Source: Phalacrocorax aristotelis (Eukaryota > Chordata > Aves > Suliformes > Phalacrocoracidae). From it: a stretch of DNA of 64,000 nucleotides. Where the stretch lies: assembly GCF_949628215.1 (NCBI RefSeq), contig NC_134279.1, positions 77,444,830-77,508,829 on the forward strand. The letters are read 5' to 3'. The notes beneath the pieces were generated by a model that saw nothing but the letters and a program-made list of their open reading frames with translations, was not told where the DNA came from and searched no databases. Positions 1 through 10,524 of the stretch are shown one piece after another (within the stretch, counting starts at the first letter, position 1; every line of letters starts with the position of its first letter). The position numbers were made by a program, and so were the translations under genes.

Positions 1-1071
1 CTTGACCAACCTCGTTGCCTTCTACAAAAAGGTGACTATCTTGGTGGATGTGGGGAGAGCAGTGGATGTCATTTACCTCGACTAGTAAAGCCTTTGTCAC
101 TGACTCCCATAACATCACCATAGACAAGATGACAAAGTATGGGTTGGATATGTGGACAGTAAAATGGATAAAAAACTGATCGAACCACCGAACCCAGAGG
201 GTTGTGACCAGTGACACGAAGTCAAGTTGGAGGGAAGTCACCAGGGGTGTACCCCAGGGCTCAATGCCTGGAACCAAATCTGCCTAATACCTTCATTAAT
301 CACCTGGACAATGGAACAGAGTGCACCTTCAGCAAGTTCACATATCGTACAAAGCTGGGAGTAGCAGCTGGTACACCAGATGGTCATGTTCACATTCACA
401 GAGACATCAACAGGCTGGAGAACTGGGCAGAGAGGAATATCTTGAAGTTTAACAAGGGGAAATGTCACATCCTGCATCTAGGAAGGAATGACTCCATGCG
501 CCAGTACATACTGGGGGATGACTGGCTGTAAAACAGCTTTGCTGAGAAGGACCTTGAGGTTTTGGTGGATAACAAGTTGGCCGTGAGCCAGCAATGTGCC
601 CTGGCAGAAAGGAGGTCAGCAATATCCTGGGCTGCATTAGGCAAAGCATTGCCAGCAGGCCAAAGGATGTGACCCTTCCTCTACTCAGCGCTGGTGAGAC
701 CACACCTGTGCCTACTTCTGGGCTCCCCAGTGCGAGAGGCATGGACTTGGGTGTTGGTCTCTTCTCCCAAGATACTAGCAATCGAACGAGAGGAAACAGC
801 TTCAAGCTGCATCAGGGGAGGTTTAGATTGGGTATTAGGGCAAATTTCTTTACTGAAAGAGTGGTCAGCCACTGGAACAGGCTGCCCAGAGAGGTGCTGG
901 AGTCATCAGAGAGGTGGTGGAGTCACCATCCCTGAAGGTAGTTAAAAGACGTGTAGGTGTGGCACTTCACGGCATGGCTTAGGATGCATGGTGGTGTTGG
1001 GTTAGCAGTTGGACTTCATGATCCTAGAGGTCTTTTCCATCCTTAATGATTCTTATTCTGTGATTCTATGA
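1..1071 (+). mobile_element. CR1 LINE remnant, reverse transcriptase region to 3' end, internally deleted
   Basis: Translated fragments match the CR1 ORF2 reverse transcriptase: a TSGVPQGS-like motif near 230-270, TPDGHVHIHRDINRLENWAE near 373-432, KFNKGKCHILHLGR (445-486), then [11 protein letters not shown]. The element ends in the CR1 tail ATTCTGTGATTCTATG at 1055-1070. It is dead: many frameshifts and stops, and the FADD catalytic box has become F-T-Y-R at 337-348. An internal deletion near 750-760 removes the segment between the 'LVRPHL' region and the C-terminal part. The element continues 5' beyond the window. Confidence 0.9.
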
Positions 1072-1074
1072 CTT

Positions 1075-1502
1075 ACTGGAGCAAGTCCAGCACGGGGGCC
1101 ACTAAGATAATTAAGGGGTGGGAGCATCTCTCATATAAGAGGCTGAGAGAGCTGGGACTGTTAAGCCTGGAGAAGGCTCAGGGGCATCCAATCAATGTGT
1201 ATAAATACCTGATGGGAGAGAATAAAGACAAGAGTCAGACTCTTCTCAGTAGTACCCACTGGCAGGACAAGAAGCAATGGGCACAAATTAAAACACACGA
1301 AAATGTTTACTGTGGGGACGGTCAAACACTGGAACAGGTTGTCCAGAGATGTTGTGAAGATAATTCAAAACCAGACTGGACATGGTCCTGGACAACCTGC
1401 TCTAGGTAACTCTGCTTGAGCAGTGGGGATGGACTAGATCTCAAAGTTGGGCTAGATCTCAAGAGCTGCCTCCGACCTCAACCATCCTGTGATTCTGTGA
1501 CT
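1075..1502 (+). mobile_element. CR1 LINE 3' fragment, 5'-truncated
   Basis: This is a second, 5'-truncated CR1 in the same orientation, abutting the previous one. It encodes a degenerate version of the end of ORF2 (ATKIIKGWEHLSYKRLRELG) and then the 3'UTR, ending in the characteristic GTGATTCTGTGA tail. Its start lies within a few bases of the preceding element's tail. 5' truncation is normal for CR1 retroposition. Confidence 0.88.
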
Positions 1503-2721
1503 CTCTAACAACGCATGGTACAACAGCAGCCTTGATCTCTTCTAAGGTGAAGAATATTCAAAATACAGCATAATGAGCATTGTTTATTAGCCCATTAGTT
1601 GTTTATTAGCCTATTTCTCATTGACATATTAAAGTACGTATGTTTTTAGACTGTGTTTTCAGCTGCGGGCAATTTGACACACTATAATATAATAATTGTA
1701 ATTGGAAGTGCAGCAGTGATCAGATCCAAGAAGCATTTTGGCTGCAGACTCCCAAATTTTCAGGAAGTTCCAGCGCAGATCTGCACCTTGCACCTGGTTC
1801 CTGTCTGTGTAATGGGCAGAACCAGCATTTCTTATCTGAACAACCACCTGCTATTTCAAGAAAACCCAAACCCCACAGCTATAGAGATATTCTTGTTTAG
1901 ATTCAGACTCCAGTCTTTTTAGCCAAGGTCAAGACTGTAGCTGTAAAATTTTTTACCTGCTCCACTCTATGCTGCATCTCTACATTCAAGAAAAAAATGT
2001 AAGTTTAGCATACATTTTAAAAGAAAAGGGGACATTGAAATAGAGCTGAACAAGACAAGAATAAAATGTTTTTTAAACAGATTTGATTTACATTTTTTGA
2101 CAAGTTTTTCAAATAACCTTTGGTGACTTATATTGCTAAAATGGAGCCAGAAATAAACTGTTTACAACAAATTATTTTTCCAGTAAGTGAGAATATATTT
2201 ATTTTGATTCAAAGGATTTTTTTATTAACATTTTAAAATATTTTTGGAATTGTTCTTTAAATTATCTAAGCAATCTCAGTCTGCAGAGGAGTGCTCTCCT
2301 GGGGCGACAGCCGTTCTCTATCTGAAGAACCAGGCAGAAGAAAACAAATCCTGAGTCCCAGCTCTTCAGTGAGCATTACTGCATTATACCAGGAGGGTCT
2401 AACCTCACAAGCTGAGAATGTACATGCTTGGCACCTTTTCCAACAAGCGCCAGTTCCGTTACATGTAAACGTGCATTATTACAACAATACAATTGCCCTG
2501 ATATAGTGTAAATTCAGACTGTAATTTTTCTCATTTTATTTTCTGTTGGGAAACTCCGGTGGCACTTATTTTTCTGCAATTGCCTGCATTCTTCATAAGG
2601 CTGGAGTTTTCTTGAACCACAGCTAGCGTAGATCAAAGTCCTGACTCAGATTTTTAAAAGATCTTCCTGAAAGAAGAAAGTATCACTCCAAGAGCATTAG
2701 CAGAAAATATTGTCTGCCTGG
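1503..2721. other. AT-rich unique noncoding DNA
   Basis: This lies between two CR1 copies. It is AT-rich with many short A and T runs. I see no gene, RNA or recognised repeat. A small local duplication precedes the next CR1: similar TCTGCCTGGA-containing segments at about 2706-2723 and 2732-2748. Confidence 0.5.
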
Positions 2722-3632
2722 ACTAGCAGTGGATATTTTCTGCCTGGAATTCAGTAAGGTCTTTGATGTTATCTCCCACGAGCTTCTCATAGAGAAACTG
2801 TTGATGTATGCGCTGGCTAAGCAGACTGTGAGGTGGGTTGAAAACCAGCCGAGTGGTTGGGACCAGAGGTTGGTGATCAGTGGCACGAAATCTAGTTGGA
2901 AGCCAGTAACTAGCAGTTGTACTCCAGGGGACAATACTGAGTCCAGTCCCATTTAACATCTTCATTAATGATGGGAACGATGAGGCAGAATGTACCCTTA
3001 GCAAGTCTGCAGGCAGTACTGTCATAGTTTTAGCTGGGATAGAGTTAATTTTCTTCACTGCAGCTGGCACAGTGCTGTGCTTTGGACTTAGTATGAAAAC
3101 AATGCTGATAACACACCGATGTTTTGGTTCTTGCTGGGTAGTGCTTGTACTAGTCAAGGACTTTTCCAGCTTCCCAAGCTCTGCCGGGTGCACAAGGAGC
3201 CGGGAGGGGAGGGGGCACAGCTAAGAGAGTGGATTCAAACTGGCCAAAGGGATATTCCATATCATGTAATGTCATGCCCAGTATGTTAACTGGGAGTGGC
3301 TGATACACCAGAGGGTCATGCTGCCATCCACTGGGACCTCAGCAGGCTGGAGAAATGGGCCAACAGGAACCTCATGAAGTTCAACAAGGGGAATTGCAAA
3401 GTCCTGCACCTGGGAGGAAAATCCCATGCACCAGTACATGCTGGGGCCACACAGCTGGAAAGCAATTCAGCAGAAAATGACCTGGGGGGCCTGGTGGACA
3501 CCATGTTGAACATGAGTTAGCAATGTGCCCTTGCTGATGGTACCTTGGGCTGCACTAGACGAAGTATTGCCAACAGGTTGAGGGAGGTGATCCTTCCCCT
3601 TTATTCAGTGCTGATGAGGCCACATGTGGAGT
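2722..3632 (+). mobile_element. CR1 LINE ORF2 fragment, split by an LTR fragment
   Basis: CR1 reverse-transcriptase sequence appears in two parts. 2722-3019 encodes AVDIFCLEFSKVFDVISHEL and later LVISGTKSSWKPV. 3291-3632 encodes GVADTPEGHAAIHWDLSRLE, then KFNKGNCKVLHLGG and ENDLGGLVD, ending at an LYSVLMRPHVEW-like segment. The two parts are collinear in CR1, and about 270 bases of foreign LTR sequence lie between them. The FADD box is destroyed at the break (S-A-G-S). There is no 3' tail, so the copy is truncated at both ends. Confidence 0.88.
3020..3291 (+). mobile_element. Avian endogenous-retrovirus LTR fragment (5' part) inside a CR1
   Basis: The insert begins TGTCATAGTTTTAGCTGGGA, the 5' end of a widespread avian (ERVL/TguLTR-like) long terminal repeat as I recall it, and continues through the ACTGGCCAAAGGGATATTCC segment and a degraded TATA-like region. 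It stops near 3291 without a CA 3' end, so the 3' part of the LTR is lost. No internal retroviral genes are present. I see no clear target-site duplication. The right junction is ambiguous by a few bases because the LTR and CR1 share a GGGAG-like stretch. Confidence 0.75.
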
Positions 3633-4121
3633 GGAATTAGTGTCGTTAGTGTAGACAGTGCATAGTGTAGACAGTCAGTCCTACTACAGCATGTGTGATG
3701 CCATTTGACCATGTGCTTCTCTCCTCTGGCTGCTCTCCCATCAGTACGTTTCATGCATTTTGTCCCATCTAGTTTAAAAGGTATTGTGTGCTGAGCCTAT
3801 TACCATTCCTTCTTCACAACTGTGTGGGTCTATGCAAATAATTTTGGCACCTTACATGCCACCTAACTTTATTAAACAGAGACCCCCAGACTCTTTTCTA
3901 CTTTTTACAAAATACTGCTAGCCCATGTTGGGAGGATTAGAGAGTAACTCACCAAGCCATGCACCTTATATCATCTTTTTACCCCTCTTTCCTTGCATGA
4001 GTTTAGCTCAGGAGGGTTTTACTTCAAGAGAGGCTTTCATCAGCACTGATGATGGAGAGGCTGTATGGAGGTGCAGTGTCCCATCCTCACTCATGTGCCA
4101 AAAAATATGGGCTACATAGAC
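3633..4121. other. Unique noncoding DNA between CR1 copies
   Basis: No gene is visible. Near the left end a short imperfect duplication of TAGTGTAGACAGT occurs (about 3647-3676). The rest shows no recognised repeat. Confidence 0.45.
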
Positions 4122-4166
4122 CCATAGAATCATTAAAGTTGGAAAATACCACTACATCATCTTGAG
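4122..4166 (-). mobile_element. CR1 3' end, minus strand, heavily truncated
   Basis: CCATAGAATCATTAAAGTTG at 4122-4141 is the reverse complement of the CR1 3' tail and is followed by the GGAAAATACCACTACATCAT segment of the CR1 3'UTR. Only about 45 bases survive. Its 5'-truncated end meets the 5'-truncated end of the next copy. Confidence 0.8.
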
Positions 4167-4167
4167 G

Positions 4168-4336
4168 TGCCAGAGCAGGGGCACAGGCTGCCCAGAGAGG
4201 CTGTGGGGTCCCTTCCCTGGAGACATTCACACCCCGCCTGGACACGGTCCTGTGCCCCCTGCTCTGGGTGTGCCTGCTCCAGCAGGGGGTGGGACGGGAT
4301 GGTCTCCAGAGGTCCCTTCCAACCCCTGTGATTCTG
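4168..4336 (+). mobile_element. CR1 3'UTR fragment, plus strand
   Basis: The sequence GCACAGGCTGCCCAGAGAGG at 4181-4200, then GGAGACATTCACACC and GGTCCCTTCCAACCCCTGTG, is the standard CR1 3' region. It ends GTGATTCTGA at 4336. It lies directly against a minus-strand CR1 end, so the two copies point away from each other. Confidence 0.9.
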
Positions 4337-7300
4337 AGAGTACAGGTTCCTTGTCCTCCTGCAACCCCAGTGCTGGCACAAATTGTGCTGCAGGCTACTG
4401 CATCTGCCTTGGAGGTTGGTTTTCTTTTGTGTTGAAATTTCATGATGCCTTAATAACTTTCATTCATAACTTTCCAGCCAAACCTTTACTGCCTTTGACC
4501 CTGAAGAAATTAATATATTAACTAAAAGTCTGAGAAATGAATGCAGCTGAACTGAACCAACTTACTGATTAGAACTATAATGGTTTAATGGGTAAAGCAT
4601 GCACCTTCTCAGTCTCTTGCTCTGGCTTTTTGTGATGGGGAAGAAATAAAGACCAGCTCAATATAGGAAATCAGCAGACAGGTTCAACCTGGCATTGGCA
4701 AGTACGCTTTTGTTACTACAAGGACTCTCAGGGAAGAAGAACTAACCTCTGACAAGATTTGTTATGAGAACAGTCAGCACCATCTCCTTATTAAGAGTTT
4801 TATCACATTCTGAAAAGAAGGTATTAGGAAAATACTGTACCCTAGAAATTATAAATATTTGTAAAAAATATCTCCTCCAACAGAGTTTGACAAGTCCTGA
4901 AAATACTGAGCTAAGGTACATCATGCAATAGGCAGCCAGGCATAAAACCAAATAGAAAACAAGTTTGGTTCACAGCTCAGCAATGGATCCGTACAACCTC
5001 GTCTAACAGACAAATAAGGAAAATACAATATTTCAATAATAGCATAGTGCCATTGTATTCCCTTCCTGACACTCAGAACTTGGCCCTAGATTTGCTGTGG
5101 GGTTCAGTGGCTACTAAGAATGTGTCTGACAAACTTGGCTTGAGTCTTGGGTTTTTAATTAAACAGCTGGTGTCCTCTATATAGTTATTTGTCCCCAGTC
5201 CTCCTAATTTTACAGCCAGATTCACCGCAGCTCTCCCTTCAGGTGCTGGAGGTGTTGACGGTCGCTTGCCACTATTCCCTTTTATGTTTCTTTCAAGTAG
5301 GGTGCTCTCCTCTGGGGATGAATCTCATCAGCCTTGAATAGAGCCTTGCAAAAATAGGAATGATGTAAGTTAAGATAAGGCATTTTTTTGAGAGGGACAG
5401 AGATATTTAGAAAAGAAGTGGCAATGCACTGGGGAAAAGGAGGACGCATTTGAAATGCTTCGGGGATATTCAGGCTCAGCCCCTGAAGTCTAAATTTATG
5501 AATCCATTCTGATTTTCTGAAATGATTGAACATGTACTTTAATAATACGGATTCTTGCTTTCAAAGCCCAGTTAGCATAAATTGCAGATCTGCATCGTCT
5601 GCAATATATATGCCACATTTTATTACCTAGGTTCATGGCCAACACTTAACTCAATTTAATGCTCACACTTTCATGTAATATATTCGAAGATATGCATCAC
5701 TTCACGGTTCTGCACCACGGTACTCAAATCTGCCTATGGTATTGATCTATATGATGATTAAATCTCAGCATTTTTAAAGAAACTGGAGTTTCAGAGCACT
5801 AGATGGTGCTAGAGAATCCTCTTAGCTAACTCCGGGGCCATGTCCCTGTAAAGTGTCTCCATGTACAATTTCTTTTTGGAGGATATAACAGCATAATCTG
5901 CATCAAGCATCTATATTCTCAACAATGTTTCAGATGGGCTGCTGATACTGCCCGTCACTCTTCCTTGTCAGGTGATGAGAAGTTGTTTGTTATTGCCAGA
6001 AGAAAGCTGTCAAACCCATGAGTCAGGCTCCGCAGATCATGAGACTTCTTTCAAAAACAGGGGATATATATATTTTTAAAGAGTACTTTTTATTTGCATT
6101 CTGGTTCCTAAGATTTAGGACTGTTATGATGCTATTTATGTGCTCCCTAGAAAAGTGTGGAAGTGCTGGGCACTAAAAGCATCTATGATCAGAGCCAGGC
6201 ACGTGTCTGCGCAACAAAGTTCAAACCACAGTTCAGACCTGACCTGTGAGTATTTGGAAGTATGGTTTTGACCCATCCAAAGTAAAGAAACCACCCTTGG
6301 AAACGACCAGATGAAAAAGACAGTTAGGAAATGGAGTAGGGAGTTGTACAGTTCTGAGTTTGCTAACTGCTATAGTAATCTTTTGGCTGGAGCACATGCT
6401 GGAAGGGGAGGTGTTTGGGGGAGACCAGAGCAGCCTGCACCCAGCAAGAGGTTTTCTCAGGCCATTGAGGGCAAAGCGCTACATCTTTAATTGCTCCCAG
6501 TAGGCTAAGGCTGGGTTCATGTCCTGTGATGTTCAGAAAGGGAAAGAAAGGTCATAGTGTCTTCACCAAGGCAGTGGTGGGCTGCACTTCTACGTCTCAG
6601 AGATGGCCCTGGCATCAACATCAATGGGCCATTTTGTCACCAGCAGCTGCGCCATGCGAGGACAGGCTTTTGCAGAGAAACTCAAGTGTTGGTCCTTCTC
6701 CTCCTGCCAAGTGCCCCAAGGGCATGGGGTGTCTCAGGGAACAAAAGCACACAATTACTGGCAGCGTAACAGAGATAATATGGGGTGTTTTTCCTTCCCT
6801 CACAGCTCAGCTGTGAGGCTGCACACTGTAGGCTGTACAAGACTCAGGTGCTTCTAGAAAGGCCATATATATTTTGCAGACAGGTGCCAAATCGACAAAG
6901 CTTTCACAGTATTGGTGCCATGAGAGATGCTCCCCAGCTGTGCCTATCTGGGTGGCCGGCACGGCACGGACAGGCACGCGGGCAGGCACGCAGGCAGCCG
7001 CTGAGCCGCAGACAGCAACTGCTGCCCGACAGCTGGAGCGGCCACGGCCGACGGGTTACAGGGCTGCCTTGGGGTTAGTCCCAGGGGCGCAGTTGGCAGC
7101 GAGCACCCCTCCTGCTGCCTGCGGGGCAGCTGCAAACGGCAAGAGAGCAGCCTCCCTAGGCGCCAACATCACAAGGGCTTGGACTCATCCTGCCCGCACA
7201 GCATGGGCTGGGGTGTCCTCCAGCTGCTGCTCCCCAAACACACCAGGCTGTGGGCTCAACCCATGGACCCATCCAAATCCCACCTACACAGGCAGGTCAG

Positions 7301-8721
7301 AACAGGCATGATGGGGCCAAGCATGTGATGGGCACATCTTCTGCAGCTGGTTCTTCCTAGGCATGCTGTAGCTACCACGTGCTCATACAACAGCTGGCAG
7401 CACAGATGGAAACACCAGAGTCCAGACATTGACCATGCCATGCTCCATCCCACCAGGAGCACCAATGACGAACAGTGTAGAATAAAAACCACAGTTTGAA
7501 CAACATGGGAATCCAGAGAGATGTTATGGGCCCTGCACTCGAGCACATCTGATATCATCGGCTGAGAGCAATTGCTTCTCGTGGCTTATTTAACCTTGGT
7601 TTTGTTGGTGAAACATGAGCTATCCTGGTCCAGCTTGATGATGGCTTTTAAACCAGATGGAAACAGTTTGAAGAATTCAGATATGATATCATGGAATTAC
7701 AACATCATCACTAAAACAACCAATCAGATAACAGCTAAATAATGACATTTCCAGGGAGTGGACATTCATTCCTGTTGCATTTTTAGTACCATTAAGACAT
7801 TGAAGGGACATAGATCACATCAGGCCCGTAGCTTAAGACTTTTTAAAAGATCAGAGGAAACGTTCTCATCATTTTTCTTTCAGCTGAAATCAAATCAATT
7901 GTTTGTATGAATTTAAATGTACCCCTGAAGCGTTCACAGAGGGTAAAACTGCAAACCAAAAGGGAAACCCCACTGCTGTGCTGGTTGCATAGCAATGTGC
8001 TTAAAGTCTTTGCACTACCCGAGAAACTCACCATGGTGGCTCATCCCTGTCTTATTTTATATCACCCACAGTCTTCTAACACCACACAGGGTGGAAAATT
8101 TGCTTTTAATTGATTGTTAACCTACCAGCAACTCTCTGTGTGCCTTTTATTTACATTAGCAGTCTGAAAGAGCGAAGTATTCCCTTTCAGGTTTCATTCT
8201 GCTGGAGAAACAGGTTTGCTGTCATCACTCCTCACAAGCACAGCCTGAGACCCCCTTTCCTAAATCTCTCCCTTCCACCACTTGTCTTTACTACCTCATA
8301 GCTGTCAGTTTTTCTTCTAGCTGCTACTATGAAATGAGCACAGGATTGGTTTGGCCAAAAAACACTCAGTAATCCACAAGGAGGGGAGGAGGGGAGCAGT
8401 TATTGATCTTCGAAGGGAAAACTTCCCTGGCGTGCTATCCTTGGTTGGGTGTTGCAACCCCCAGAATGAACATCACTGTTAATTCTACCCGATAATAAAT
8501 TCAAGAGAATTATAAGTGATCATTTATTCCTGCATCACCAAAGTTCTCAAATCCTCCTACCACAAAGAAAACCTTTCTTTCCTGAAATAATTTGGTATGT
8601 GGAATAACCCTAAAGCAGCTCTTCGCTCTCCTATTGCCACAGCTGTGTTAAACAAAGGTTGACAGCACTCTACAACTCCCTTACCCAACAAAATTTTCCT
8701 TACGTGAGTTATTTCATCCAT

Positions 8722-8760
8722 GCTGCCTCAGTTTCCCCACCTGTAAAATGGACAGAGTGC
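8722..8760 (+). mobile_element. MIR-like SINE core fragment
   Basis: GCCTCAGTTTCCCCACCTGTAAAATGG is the most recognisable part of the ancient tetrapod MIR SINE consensus. Only about 40 bases match, as expected for such an old family. Confidence 0.6.
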
Positions 8761-9899
8761 TAGCTGCTAGGTTGACAGTGGTAGATGTTGTCCAAGGAAG
8801 AATCATGTTTTCTATGAGCTGGTGGGTCTTCTTTCCCCAGCTGAATGGGTAATCAAACACAGAGATAAAGTCAGGTGCGAAACATACCCAAGGATCTGGG
8901 AGAAGTAAATAGCCCAAACTACTTCAGAGAGACACCTTGCTGGACCACCCCATGAGAAAATAGAAAGCCATGTTCAGGTCCTTTCTGTTCAGGTGACAGA
9001 TGCTTTCATAGGCAGTCAGATAAATATATTTATTTTCCCCAAAGAAAGAAACCTTGTGCAGAAAAACCTACTATATTTTAATGTCACTGCAACTTTCATT
9101 TGTGCCAAAAAAGTCTAACCATTTCTTTCCAAGGTCTTGCCTTCCCAGAGGCTTTTTTCTTCTAATCGTCGGTGAAAATTCAGACAAATGTGTCAAGTGT
9201 CACAGAGATTTCAGAATGAAAAAAGCAGTCCATCAAGACAAAAAACACAAGGAGCCTTCCTTTACCCTGTCCAAGCTGCTTGACATCCTGCTGGGTGATT
9301 TACCCCCCATTTTGGGGGTGCAGGATGAATCCTAGGATGATTTGAAGGGGACAGGAGGCTGAATTCTCACTTTTGCATGAAGTCCTGGCTAAGGACAACC
9401 CATCAGAAGCAGGGCTGGTGCACTATGCAATTAGACATAATAAAAACCCAGCAGTCTGTGGTCCAAGCAGGAGCCGGCTGGCACCTGGGTGACTTGAGTG
9501 CTGCTGGGTGCCATCAACAACCTACCTGCTGGAGGGGGAGGATGCTGCTGGTGCTGTCTGACCGTGAGGCCATGCCCCTTTTGGGGGAGCCCCCCTGCTG
9601 CCATACAACATCCCAGCTGGCTGAGCAGCAACCCTAACCTGGGTCTGTACGTCATGACGGCCAGCACGGAGCCAGGCTGTCCCCTCACTCCCCTCCCGCC
9701 ACCCCCTCACTGGCTGCGAGGACTTTGTGTCCTAAAACCTCATTCTTTCCATGGTGTAAAAAATAAACCAGCATGTGCTCCTCTCCAACGCCGCCCGTCT
9801 CCGCAACAGCCCCGGGTGGGTTGTTGCTGTCGTTCGACTCCGTCTCTCCTTAAATAACAGAATTACAGCAGGTCTCATCCTGCAAAGTGCTGAGTAACA

Positions 9900-10125
9900 G
9901 CTCATTCCCAATAAATTAAGCAGGCACTCAGCACCACAGCCTGATATTTGTATCCATGTCCTCCTGGATTATCGGTCTCTCCTCCTCGCTCTCTCCCCGG
10001 GCCCCTCGGGGAGCAATTATCTGTGAATGAGAACAGAATAACTCTTTTAGCAGAAGGTTTCCACACTCGCGCACAAGGAGCGCTCTGAATGGATTTATCA
10101 TGCTCGCTTAGAAGGGAGGTGGAAA
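9900..10125. promoter_or_regulatory. Candidate distal regulatory block
   Basis: The block has an ordered mix of GC-rich and AT-rich sites, little low complexity and no repeat match. It includes GGATTATC (9966-9973), a CCCCGGGCCCCTCGGGG near-palindrome (9996-10012), AATTATCTG (10015-10023) and a TTTATCATG GATA-like site near 10093-10102. It lies 20 kb upstream of ATOH8. The assignment rests only on sequence texture. A cross-species alignment showing much higher identity than the flanks would support it. Confidence 0.25.
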
Positions 10126-10217
10126 AAAATTGCCCCTTCTCTCTCTTTCTTTTTTATTTTATTTTAAGGAGAAATCCCTGAAGCGGCAGCCATTCCCCTG
10201 TGGCTCCATGCACCAGG

Positions 10218-10247
10218 AAAAAAAAAGGAAAAAAAAAAAGAAAAAAA
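10218..10247. repeat. A-rich purine tract
   Basis: Runs of A interrupted by single or double G. Together with the pyrimidine tract 210 bases downstream it gives two opposed purine/pyrimidine runs. Confidence 0.9.
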
Positions 10248-10456
10248 TGGATATAGTAAAACTTTTTAAGGGAGGCATGAATCGGTTCTTCAGAAAAACA
10301 AGGCAGCGGTGCCAACTGGAAATGTTTGCTTTGGGGGTGAGTTAGATGGCTGGCGTCAGCCAGGACTAAAGACATGCCAGCGGAATGCAATATTGGGGAA
10401 GCAGCAGGTCACTCAATCACTGGCAATTTGCCCAGGAGCAACTGGATGCCTTCAGA

Positions 10457-10524
10457 TTTTTTTTTTCTTGTGTGTGTACGTTGCTTTTTTCCCCCCCCCT
10501 TTTTTTTTTTTTTTTTTTCTCCCC
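10457..10524. repeat. T/C homopolymer tracts with a short TG run
   Basis: T10, then a TG run (10470-10477), T6, C9, T19 and a short CT/C tail. This is a typical unstable pyrimidine stretch in which sequencing or assembly length errors are likely. Confidence 0.9.
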
